Shown here one piece after another: positions 27,145-35,674 of a stretch of 64,000 nucleotides of DNA. How positions within the stretch are numbered: position 1 is the stretch's first letter; the number at the start of each line of letters is the position of its first letter. The translations under genes and the position numbers were made by a program. Below the pieces are notes generated by a model. That model saw nothing but the letters and a program-made list of their open reading frames with translations. It was not told the origin of the DNA and ran no database searches. Source of the DNA: Motilimonas cestriensis (lineage in GTDB: Bacteria; Pseudomonadota; Gammaproteobacteria; Enterobacterales; CBDFNC01); NCBI RefSeq assembly GCF_021295315.1, contig NZ_JAIMJA010000003.1, positions 221,274 to 285,273 of the forward strand. Direction: 5' to 3'.

Positions 27145-28343
27145 TGCCTACCGCCCCTTTATCTTCGCGTCCGTTGTGGGCAAAAATAGTGCGATTTATC
27201 TTACCCGTGTTAGTGCTGTTGGTTGCGGGCTATGTTGCTTGGTACCTTGCCACCCATCGACCGCAGGCGCAAACGCGTCCGCCGGCTAAGCCTCCGGTTG
27301 TCAATGTGCAAGTGTTACCTTTAGTGTCACAAGCCTATCAGGTGAATATTAATAGCTTTGGTACGATTCAGCCGCGCAGCCAAGGGGCCTTGGTGAGCCA
27401 AGTGTCGGGAAGTATCACTAAGGTGAGCCCTAATTTTGTGGTGGGCGGTTTTTTTGAACAAGATGAAGTGCTGATTGAGGTCGATAATCGAGACTACTTA
27501 GCCGCGTTGCAAATAGCTGAAGCCGCATTAATTCAAGCTAGGTTAGAGCTTACTCAAGAGCAAGCCAAGGTCGAGCAGGCGAAGCGTGATTGGCAGCGTT
27601 TAGGTAAAGGTAAGCCGACTGAGCTGGTGTTACGCAAACCTCAATTGGCTGCAGCGCAGGCTAATGTTGCGTCTGCTAAAGCAAGGTTGGCACAAGCGCA
27701 GCTTGATTTAGAGCGCACCCAAATTAAAGCGCCTTATGCCGGGCGTTTGTTAACCAAGCAGGTGGATCTTGGTCAGTTTGTTGGCGCTGGCGCTAGCTTG
27801 GCCGATATTTACGCGGTGGATTATGTTGAGGTGCGCTTACCCCTTAATGAACAGCAGCAAGCGTTGGTGAGTTTGCCAGAGTTGTTTCGTCAACAAAAAA
27901 GCTCACCTGAGAGGCCGCAAATTAGCATCAGTGCGCAGTTTGGTCGTAATAGCTATAGCTGGCAAGGTGAAATAGAGCGTACCGAAGGGGCGTTAGATGC
28001 AAACAGTCGCCAGCTTTATGCCATTGCGCGCATTGATGATCCATATGGCCGACAAAATCAAGACAAGCCACCCTTGAAAATAGGTCAATTTGTTGATGCC
28101 CAAATCCAAGGTAAATCGTTAGAGCAGGTGATGGTATTACCACGCAATGCGGTTTATCAGGGTAACCAAGTGATCGTGTTTCAAGATGGCGTGTTACAGC
28201 GCAAAACCGTTGCCGTGATTTGGGCCGACAGTGACTCGTTTATTGTTGATGGAGGTCTAAGCGAAGGTGATCTATTAGTGACTACGCCGCTGGGCAATAT
28301 CGTGTCAGGCACCCGCGCTAAATTGGCCGAGGAGCAGCCATAA
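27144..28343 (+). CDS. RND efflux periplasmic adaptor (membrane fusion protein)
   Basis: This 399-residue HlyD/MFP-family adaptor has a single N-terminal membrane segment at about residues 13-35. The lipoyl-half motif GSITKVSPNFVVGGFFEQDEVL lies near 88, followed by an alpha-hairpin at about 115-180 rich in Ala/Gln. The second lipoyl half is KAPYAGRLLTKQVDLGQFVGAG near 200, and a beta-barrel domain to about 340 follows. It bridges the inner-membrane transporter and the outer-membrane factor. It overlaps both neighbours by a base or so (TGATG, TAATG). Confidence 0.92.
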   Translation: MPTAPLSSRPLWAKIVRFILPVLVLLVAGYVAWYLATHRPQAQTRPPAKPPVVNVQVLPLVSQAYQVNINSFGTIQPRSQGALVSQVSGSITKVSPNFVVGGFFEQDEVLIEVDNRDYLAALQIAEAALIQARLELTQEQAKVEQAKRDWQRLGKGKPTELVLRKPQLAAAQANVASAKARLAQAQLDLERTQIKAPYAGRLLTKQVDLGQFVGAGASLADIYAVDYVEVRLPLNEQQQALVSLPELFRQQKSSPERPQISISAQFGRNSYSWQGEIERTEGALDANSRQLYAIARIDDPYGRQNQDKPPLKIGQFVDAQIQGKSLEQVMVLPRNAVYQGNQVIVFQDGVLQRKTVAVIWADSDSFIVDGGLSEGDLLVTTPLGNIVSGTRAKLAEEQP

Positions 28344-31300
28344 TGCACGGATTGATTCGATGGTTTACCCATAACCACGTTGCCGCCAATTTATTGATGG
28401 CACTGATCTTACTGCTGGGTCTACACGCTTTAACCCAGCGGATCCCGCTAGAAGTCTTCCCTGAGTTTGAGCTGGACTTAGTCAGTGTTAATGTCGCGCT
28501 ACCCGGTGCAACGCCTGCTGAAGCGGAAGAGAGCTTAGCGATCCCAATAGAAGAAGCTATTTTAGACATTGAAGGCATTAAGCAAATCACCTCCATGTCA
28601 GCGGAAGGCGCGGCGCGCGTGTCGATTGAAGTTGCGTCTGGCTATGATACCTATCGAATCAAAGATGAGATAAAAAACCGTATTGATGCCTTAAATACTC
28701 TGCCAAATAGTGCCGAACGCCCTGTTATTAGCCAAACCTTACACCAACGTGAAGTGATCAGTGTCACCCTGTCAGCTCAGCTTAGTGAGCGTGAACTAAA
28801 AGTTTTAGGTGAGCGGGTAAGGGATGATATTCAAAACATTGAGGGCATTTCTCATGTCACCTTAGAGTCGGTGCGCCCTTATGAAATATCCATCGAAGTG
28901 TCTGAGCAAACCCTACGCCAATATAATTTAACCATGGCACAAGTGAGCAGTGCGGTGCAGCAAAGCTCGCTCGATTTATCTGGTGGTAGCATTAAAACGC
29001 TGGGCGGCGAGATCTTACTGCGCACTAAGGGGCAAGCATATCAAGGCCGTGAGTTTGGCGATATCGTCGTGCGCACAGGCGCGGATGGCAGCCGTTTGCT
29101 ATTGTCAGATATTGCTGTGATCAAAGATGGTTTCGATGAAACGCCAATCCAGGCAAGGTTTAACGGTGAGCCAGCAGTGATTATTGAGGTTTATCGTGTT
29201 GGCCAACAAAGTGCCATTGACGTTGCTAATAAGGTTAAAGATTATATCGAGCAAGTAAGGCCTACCTTACCTGTTGGCGTGAGTATTGATTACTGGCGTG
29301 ACAGTTCTAAGGTAGTGAAGGCCCGCCTGAAAACCCTGACCGATAGCGCCTTACAGGGCTGTATTTTAGTGATTATTTTGCTGGCCTTATTCTTACGACC
29401 TTCCATTGCGTTTTGGGTCACGATGGGCATACCGGTTAGTTTTATGGGCGGTTTGTTAGTGATGCCGATGCTGGGTATTACCTTAAACGTTATTTCATTG
29501 TTTGCCTTTATTATGGTGCTGGGGATCTTGGTGGATGACGCCATTGTGACCGGTGAAAACGTGTATGCCCATCAACAACGCGGCGCTACGCCACTGCAGG
29601 CGGCAATTGTCGGGACTCAAGAAGTATCAGTGCCGGTGACCTTTGGTATTTTAACCACCATAGCCGCATTTGCGCCGCTGGCGATGATTGAGGGCGTTCG
29701 CGGGCAAATATTTGCGCAGATCCCTTTGGTAGTGGTGCCGGTGTTATTATTTTCTCTGGTTGAATCTAAGCTTATTTTACCGGCCCATTTAAAGCATGTG
29801 CGTTTATATCAGGCTAAACCAAATCGATTTAGTGTTTGGCAGGGTAATTTTGCTGACGGTTTTGAGCGCTTCATTTTACGCTTTTATCGTCCCGTGTTAG
29901 CGGCTGTGGTGCATCGCCGTTATCTGTCAATTGCGACCGCTCTGGCGATTGCGTTGGTGGTTTTCACTATGGTCGCCAGTGGTTGGACCCGCTTCGTGTT
30001 CTTTCCTCGGGTGCCTTCTGAAACAGTGCGAGCCACGTTAGTGATGCCGGCTGGAACGGCGTTTGCAACAACTGACTTTTATGTCCAAAAAATGCTTGAT
30101 GGCGTGGCGCAATTACAAGACAAATATCGCGATCCAGTAACAGGCGATAGTGTGATATTAGATGTCTTTGCCACCTCTGGTTCCGATGGCGGCGGAGGCA
30201 GTGGCGATACCGCGAAAGGGCGAGTGATGTTTGAATTAGAGCCGCCAGAAACGCGCACCATGGAAATATCTACAAATGAGTTAGTAAAAGAGTGGCGCGC
30301 ATTAATTGGCCCGGTTCCTGGTGTTGAAAGTTTATCATTTCGGGCTGAAATTGGCCGCGGCGGCGCGCCGTTAGATGTGCAATTGAGTGCCCGAGATTTT
30401 AGTACCTTAAAGCCTGCCAGTGACGATCTTAAGCGCAAGTTAGCTGAGTATCCTGGGGTGTTTGATATTGAGGACAGCTTAGCCAAAGGTAAAACCGAGC
30501 TGCAGTTAAGCATTAAACCACAGGCGCAGGCACTGGGTTTAACGCTGAGGGATTTAGCCACGCAAGTTAGGCAGGGATTTTTTGGCGATCAAGTGCAGCG
30601 CATTCAGCGCGGTCGTGATGATGTAAAAGTGTATGTGCGTTATCCCAAGGCTGAACGAGAGTCGTTATTTCACCTGCAGAATATGTTGATCCGGACTCAA
30701 TCGGGCACGGCGGTGCCCTTTACTGAGGTGGCCACTGTGACAGTGCTGCAAAGCCCAGCCAGTATTACCCGTAAAGATCGTAAGCGGGTGATTAATATTA
30801 CTGCTGATGTGAATAAAGAAACCGCTGATATTGAAGCCATTAAGCGAGACTTGTCGGCGTTTTTGCTGGAGTTAAAGCAACAATACCCAGACTTAAGTTA
30901 TAGCTTAGAAGGGGAAGCGAAAGAGCAAAGCGAATCCTTTACGAGTTTAGCCATAGGTTTAGTGTTTGTACTATTTGCGATTTATGCGCTGCTGGCGATC
31001 CCATTTAAATCTTATACTCAGCCATTTGTGGTGATGTCGGTGATCCCTTTCGGCGCTATTGGTGCCATTATGGGGCATTGGATCATGGGCATGCCCCTCA
31101 CTATTATGTCAATGATGGGCATGCTTGCCTTAACCGGAGTGGTGGTCAATGATTCCTTGGTGCTGGTGGATTATATTAACCGCCAACGCAGCAAAGGCAT
31201 GGCGGTTAAGACCGCGGTGCGCCGCGCGGGTGTGGCGCGCTTTAGGGCTGTGATTTTAACCTCAATTACTACTTTTGCCGGATTAATGCCGCTGATATTT

Positions 31301-31483
31301 GATCAATCAACCCAAGCGCAATTTTTAATCCCAATGGCGGTTTCATTGGGCTTTGGTATTATTTTTGCTACCGCCATTACTTTGCTGTTGGTGCCGGTTA
31401 ATTATTTATTGCTGGAAGACCTTAAATTGGCCGCTCATCGCTTACATAGGAATGTATTGGCTCGCTCAACAGCGTTTAGTTAA
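28343..31483 (+). CDS. RND efflux transporter permease
   Basis: This 1046-residue inner-membrane pump has the duplicated RND fold with two large periplasmic loops and 12 membrane spans. It begins with an N-terminal helix HNHVAANLLMALILLLGL. TM4 contains ILVDDAIVTGENVYAH, whose Asp pair is the proton relay. The second half has the matching TM10 segment GVVVNDSLVLVDYIN, in which the Lys seen in AcrB is replaced by Asn, as in a sizeable subgroup of environmental RND pumps. EVFPEFELDLVSVNVALPGATPAEAE is the usual porter-domain entry. Substrate is unknown. Its stop is 1 bp from the convergent kinase gene's stop. Confidence 0.93.
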   Translation: MHGLIRWFTHNHVAANLLMALILLLGLHALTQRIPLEVFPEFELDLVSVNVALPGATPAEAEESLAIPIEEAILDIEGIKQITSMSAEGAARVSIEVASGYDTYRIKDEIKNRIDALNTLPNSAERPVISQTLHQREVISVTLSAQLSERELKVLGERVRDDIQNIEGISHVTLESVRPYEISIEVSEQTLRQYNLTMAQVSSAVQQSSLDLSGGSIKTLGGEILLRTKGQAYQGREFGDIVVRTGADGSRLLLSDIAVIKDGFDETPIQARFNGEPAVIIEVYRVGQQSAIDVANKVKDYIEQVRPTLPVGVSIDYWRDSSKVVKARLKTLTDSALQGCILVIILLALFLRPSIAFWVTMGIPVSFMGGLLVMPMLGITLNVISLFAFIMVLGILVDDAIVTGENVYAHQQRGATPLQAAIVGTQEVSVPVTFGILTTIAAFAPLAMIEGVRGQIFAQIPLVVVPVLLFSLVESKLILPAHLKHVRLYQAKPNRFSVWQGNFADGFERFILRFYRPVLAAVVHRRYLSIATALAIALVVFTMVASGWTRFVFFPRVPSETVRATLVMPAGTAFATTDFYVQKMLDGVAQLQDKYRDPVTGDSVILDVFATSGSDGGGGSGDTAKGRVMFELEPPETRTMEISTNELVKEWRALIGPVPGVESLSFRAEIGRGGAPLDVQLSARDFSTLKPASDDLKRKLAEYPGVFDIEDSLAKGKTELQLSIKPQAQALGLTLRDLATQVRQGFFGDQVQRIQRGRDDVKVYVRYPKAERESLFHLQNMLIRTQSGTAVPFTEVATVTVLQSPASITRKDRKRVINITADVNKETADIEAIKRDLSAFLLELKQQYPDLSYSLEGEAKEQSESFTSLAIGLVFVLFAIYALLAIPFKSYTQPFVVMSVIPFGAIGAIMGHWIMGMPLTIMSMMGMLALTGVVVNDSLVLVDYINRQRSKGMAVKTAVRRAGVARFRAVILTSITTFAGLMPLIFDQSTQAQFLIPMAVSLGFGIIFATAITLLLVPVNYLLLEDLKLAAHRLHRNVLARSTAFS

Positions 31484-31484
31484 C

Positions 31485-33011
31485 TTAGTGGCAAGGTATA
31501 ACAATGCGAAAACCACAACCTCCTGTTGGTGGTCGGTAGTGGCTTATTTCACCTTTCAGGCCTTGTGTAATCAAGTTATACACTAAGTTAAGGCCGAGCC
31601 CTTTACGGCCTTCGCCTCTCGCGCTGGTGAAAAAAGGATCGTAAATACTAGCCACTATAGCGGGGTCAATTCCGCCGCCATTATCTTCAAACTGAATTTC
31701 ACAGCTGTTTCCGACTAACACCGCAGAGACTTTAATTATCTCTTGATCTTGGTTGTCAAAACCATGCTCCAGTGAGTTTAACACTAAGTCTTCTAGTATT
31801 TGCGCCAGCATCCAAGAGTCGGCTTTTATCTCCGCTTTATCGGGAGTAACCTGAATTACTAAACTAACGTGCTGTGGTTTGTTGTAATGGGAGATAGCGA
31901 GTTTTAGAGCTTGCTTTAACCAAGTATTCAGCTGTATTGATTCGATATTACTGGCACTATTACTGACCACTGAAAGGCGTTTAAATTGAGTGACAAGGTC
32001 AGCCATTTTAGAAATATTGGTATTAATGATGTCGTAGCCTTCCAAGCCATTTTGAATCACTTGAGTAAGGCGAGATTTAGACACTTTACCAGCGGCGAGA
32101 TCACTATTTAACTCATTGAGTAATTCAGGTTGCAGGCTAGCCGCTGTTTTAATAATGCCGAGTGGTGTGTTGAGCTCATGTGCCATGCCAATAACAAGGT
32201 GATTAAGGGCGCGGTGCTTTTCCGCTTCCATCAGATCTTGCTGTGTTTCGGTGAGATCTTGTAATGCTTTCTCTAAGCGTAAGGTTTTTTCGTTGAGGGA
32301 CGCAGTGCGGTTGAGCACTTTCTCTTCCAACTCACTGTTGATTTTTTCTAAATCAAGCTGTGCTTGGGTGAGTTCCGCGGTACGAATCAGAATGCGATTT
32401 TCGAGCTCTTCATTAAGCTGATATAGTGACTGCTCGGCGTGTTTGAGCTTGATAAACTCACCTAGTAAGGAGCCAAATAAGCGTAGTATATGGCTTTGGT
32501 AGGTTTGAAATGGTTTATGCTTAAGCAGGTTGTCACAGGCTATCCAGCCAATAACGTCATCTTTATCCCAAATGGCGATAGCTGCATTCCAGCCTTTGCC
32601 AACGGTTGCGACTTCCCCGGGAGTGTCAGTAAATTCATATAAATCTTGATCATGCCAAACGCAAACTTTACCGCGCGTTGACATTTCTCGGATCACTTTT
32701 TTGACATCCTCCCGCATGGGTGATGCGTAGTCAGCTTCACTGCGGATATTGCCCAAGTCGTCGGTGCCCCAAGTGCCGAACATCCAATCGCGCTCTTTAT
32801 CGATCATTAGGATGCCCATGCGATCGATTTCAAGTTGTTCAATACAGGCAGTAACTGCTAAACGGTACAGTTCATCAAGGGTTTGCGCTTGGGATAAATT
32901 AATGGATATTTCGTGTAATAAAAATAGCTGGTGGTAAAAGGCCTTAGACTGATCAGTATTGTCTAATAATTCGCTAGATGCATCATCTGAGTAGGTGATC
33001 AGTCTTGCCAT
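31485..33011 (-). CDS. GAF-domain sensor histidine kinase (orphan)
   Basis: This 508-residue cytoplasmic kinase has no membrane span. Residues 25-190 form a GAF-like sensor (LYRLAVTACIEQLEIDRMGILMID; VGKGWNAAIAIWDKDDVIGWIACDNL). Residues 190-265 are a coiled coil with repeated RTA-x-L segments. The HisKA box is GMAHELNTPLG with phospho-acceptor His278. The HATPase has an N-box LEDLVLNSLEHGF near 418, G1 FEDNGGGI, and G2 GRKGLGLNLVYNLI. AGGA precedes the ATG. No response regulator is adjacent. A second kinase at 54572 shares the same layout and sensor motifs. The signal sensed is unknown. Confidence 0.88.
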   Translation of the reverse strand: MARLITYSDDASSELLDNTDQSKAFYHQLFLLHEISINLSQAQTLDELYRLAVTACIEQLEIDRMGILMIDKERDWMFGTWGTDDLGNIRSEADYASPMREDVKKVIREMSTRGKVCVWHDQDLYEFTDTPGEVATVGKGWNAAIAIWDKDDVIGWIACDNLLKHKPFQTYQSHILRLFGSLLGEFIKLKHAEQSLYQLNEELENRILIRTAELTQAQLDLEKINSELEEKVLNRTASLNEKTLRLEKALQDLTETQQDLMEAEKHRALNHLVIGMAHELNTPLGIIKTAASLQPELLNELNSDLAAGKVSKSRLTQVIQNGLEGYDIINTNISKMADLVTQFKRLSVVSNSASNIESIQLNTWLKQALKLAISHYNKPQHVSLVIQVTPDKAEIKADSWMLAQILEDLVLNSLEHGFDNQDQEIIKVSAVLVGNSCEIQFEDNGGGIDPAIVASIYDPFFTSARGEGRKGLGLNLVYNLITQGLKGEISHYRPPTGGCGFRIVIPCH

Positions 33012-33091
33012 TAATTTTCCTAATGAAATTGCCTTGGGCTAAGTTTAGGCCAAAAAAAATTGCTTGGTATACTCCTAGCCAGTTGGTTTAC

Positions 33092-35308
33092 TTATTTTTT
33101 TATCAATATACGCTCGGTATATGCTAATGCGTGATCCAACGGGACGGGTTTACTGAAATAATAACCTTGGCCAAAATTACACTGATTCGCTACTAAGAAA
33201 TCGCGCTGCTCCGCGGTTTCTACCCCTTCCGCCACGACTTTTAATTGTAGCTTCTGCGCCATCACTAAAATCGCCTCGGTCAGCTCTTTATCTTCTTTGT
33301 TATCGGGTAAGTCCATAATAAATGCGCGGTCTACCTTTAAGGTGCTAATTGGCATAACTTTAAGTTTGCTCAGCGACGAGTGGCCAGTGCCAAAGTCATC
33401 AACTGAAATTCCCAAACCAAAGTCACGTAAATTTTTCAATGAACTAACAACTTGCTCAATATTCTCAATTAATAGTGTTTCGGTGATCTCAAGGGTGATG
33501 CGGTTAGGGGTAGCATGGTATTGATAAATGATCTGTTTCATCCGCGTGGCCAGTTGCGGGTCCATAAACTGGCGAGCGGATACATTGATTGAAATATGAA
33601 TGTGCGGCGGGAAGTTAGGCAACGCTTTACAGGCAGCTTCTAACACCCAATAGCCTATTTCGGTAATTAGGTTACTTTGTTCCGCGACTGGAATAAAAGC
33701 GTCTGGGAAAATCAGGCCTTTTTCAGGATGCTGCCAACGGATCAAGGCTTCAAACCCGATTGGCTTGCTAGTGGTTAAATCGACAATAGGCTGATAAAAC
33801 AGCACCAGTTCGCCATTTTTGAGTGCCTTGTTCAGTTCCAGTTCGACCGACAAATTAGACTTAACAAGGGCCTCCATGCTGTTGTTGTAAAACATAAAGC
33901 GGCGCTTACCCTTTTGCTTTGCATGGGTCATTGCGAGGTTAGCATGTTGAATTAATACTTCGGCGCTGTTGCCGTCTTGCGGCAGTAAGGCAACGCCTGC
34001 AGAAATACTAAATTGCAATTGATGGCCATCAATTGAGATAGGCTGCCCTAGTGTTTTTAATAAGGCTTGTAGCCATATTTCGATGCTTTTTAGACTGGAC
34101 TGAGGCGGTAAAATAATAGCGAATTCATCTCCACCCGCACGTGTAATGATGTCTTTCTTGCTACATACGTCATGTAAACGGCGAGTGACTTCGAGTAACA
34201 GCTCATCTCCGATTTTATTGCCAAAGGCATCATTGAGTCGCTTGAAGTCATCAACCCCCAAATACACCAGCGCCGCGATATGATGTGATTGTTCAATCTC
34301 GTTTTGTTGACTTAGTAATTGCAACGTATCGGCTAACTCCAGCTGTAATAAAGTACGATTTTTTAATCCGGTTAGGTTGTCAAAGTAAGCGAGCCGAGAA
34401 AGTTTTTTGGTCTGCTTTTCGACTTTTTGTGCTAGTCGTAACGGGTAGCTGGCGAGATTGAAGATAAGAAAGCTAAGTAAAATACTAAGGATAATGGCAA
34501 TGGCCCAGAGTTTAATCGCGATTAAGTGCTGACTTGGGTATTGCTGCGCGAGTTCTAGTCGCCATTGATTATCGGCGATGAACAGTTCGGTGGTAGCAAA
34601 GATATCGCCCTGTAGCTCGGTATTGCCTAGGATTTGTGTGACTGGCTCTCCTAAATGTCGCTGAGTAGTTAGCCTAAATTGAATGTGATGATTTTCCAGT
34701 ATTTTTAGGTTGTCACTGTTTAACAGCTGCTTAATGGGTATAACAACAGAAGCGAAACCCCAAAATGAGGATCGCCCTTGCGTTTCAATAAAAATCGGCT
34801 TGCGACCAATCACGGCGTAATAGCCTTGCACTAAGCGAAAAGGACCTGCCAAGGTGAGTTTTTGCTGTTGAATGGCATGTTGCGCTTCTTCTTTGCGTTG
34901 ATCTTGCTGCAATATGTTGTGACCGATGGCTTTTTCGTTTCCTTTAAGGGGGTAGATGTGTTCAATGATGCCATTGGGCGCGAGCTGCAAGCTATCAATG
35001 CCTTTTATGTGGCGAAATAAATAGGAGGCTTGTTGTGCAAAGTCGATAACTTCGCCCTGATCGTGTTCAATCTGCTTACTTAGCAAATAAGTGGCACTGA
35101 GCGAATGATTTATCTGTTGCGAAATAATTTCGGCTTGCTGCTTGGCGATAAGGGTTAATGTAGTGTGTTGTTCTTGGCGCCAGTCATGTTGAATTTGGTT
35201 AATGCTGACGGAGCTAAGTGCGATCAATATGGCAAAACTAAACAAGGCAAAAAGTAATGCGGGTCGCTTTAATGAGAATGCTCGCGTGTTAAGTCGCGGA
35301 GAAGCCAT
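33092..35308 (-). CDS. CHASE-GGDEF-EAL membrane cyclic-di-GMP protein
   Basis: The chosen ATG (MASPRL) has AAGGA 7 bp upstream; an in-frame ATG 39 bp earlier lacks one. The ~738-residue protein has a membrane span at about residues 15-35, a periplasmic CHASE-type sensor (GIDSLQLAPNGIIEHIYPL near 104), and a second span at about 266-288. A GGDEF domain has intact AGGDEF at 392-396 and the metal Asp in LGVDDFKRLND. An EAL domain has GFEALIRWQHP near 518 and DDFGTGHSSL. Both catalytic signatures look intact, so it may make and/or degrade c-di-GMP. The gap to 35675 holds divergent promoters I cannot define. Confidence 0.9.
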   Translation of the reverse strand: MASPRLNTRAFSLKRPALLFALFSFAILIALSSVSINQIQHDWRQEQHTTLTLIAKQQAEIISQQINHSLSATYLLSKQIEHDQGEVIDFAQQASYLFRHIKGIDSLQLAPNGIIEHIYPLKGNEKAIGHNILQQDQRKEEAQHAIQQQKLTLAGPFRLVQGYYAVIGRKPIFIETQGRSSFWGFASVVIPIKQLLNSDNLKILENHHIQFRLTTQRHLGEPVTQILGNTELQGDIFATTELFIADNQWRLELAQQYPSQHLIAIKLWAIAIILSILLSFLIFNLASYPLRLAQKVEKQTKKLSRLAYFDNLTGLKNRTLLQLELADTLQLLSQQNEIEQSHHIAALVYLGVDDFKRLNDAFGNKIGDELLLEVTRRLHDVCSKKDIITRAGGDEFAIILPPQSSLKSIEIWLQALLKTLGQPISIDGHQLQFSISAGVALLPQDGNSAEVLIQHANLAMTHAKQKGKRRFMFYNNSMEALVKSNLSVELELNKALKNGELVLFYQPIVDLTTSKPIGFEALIRWQHPEKGLIFPDAFIPVAEQSNLITEIGYWVLEAACKALPNFPPHIHISINVSARQFMDPQLATRMKQIIYQYHATPNRITLEITETLLIENIEQVVSSLKNLRDFGLGISVDDFGTGHSSLSKLKVMPISTLKVDRAFIMDLPDNKEDKELTEAILVMAQKLQLKVVAEGVETAEQRDFLVANQCNFGQGYYFSKPVPLDHALAYTERILIKK

Positions 35309-35674
35309 TGGTAATCCTTTAAATGAACTCTGTAGATTATAGAGCATGAGTTTGAAAGCAGAGTACTTGTTAACATTAAGTTATATCGTTGGTAAAGGCC
35401 TCAAATAGTAATTTGTGCTAAAACCAGTAAAAAACTATTTTTAACTGTTTTATTAGTTGTTTATCAAAGTGTGATTGTAATTTCACATTAACAGCGATGC
35501 GGAATTCAGGATAATTTTAGTGCTGCTTTAATTTAGTTGTGATGTTCACTCTTGCTAGGTGTTGTTTTTGTGATCGCTCCAGTTATTTAGTGTTGCTTAA
35601 CAGGCAATTTTTTGACTTTTTGTTAGAGTATGCCTTCTGTGATTCAATCGCCCTGCTGTTAGGAATATAGCTAC

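Noticed and set aside
35470..35487. TGTGA-N8-TCACA dyad considered as a CRP site
   Set aside because: The spacing is 8 instead of 6 bp, and no other support was seen in the 366-bp gap between the two GGDEF/EAL genes.
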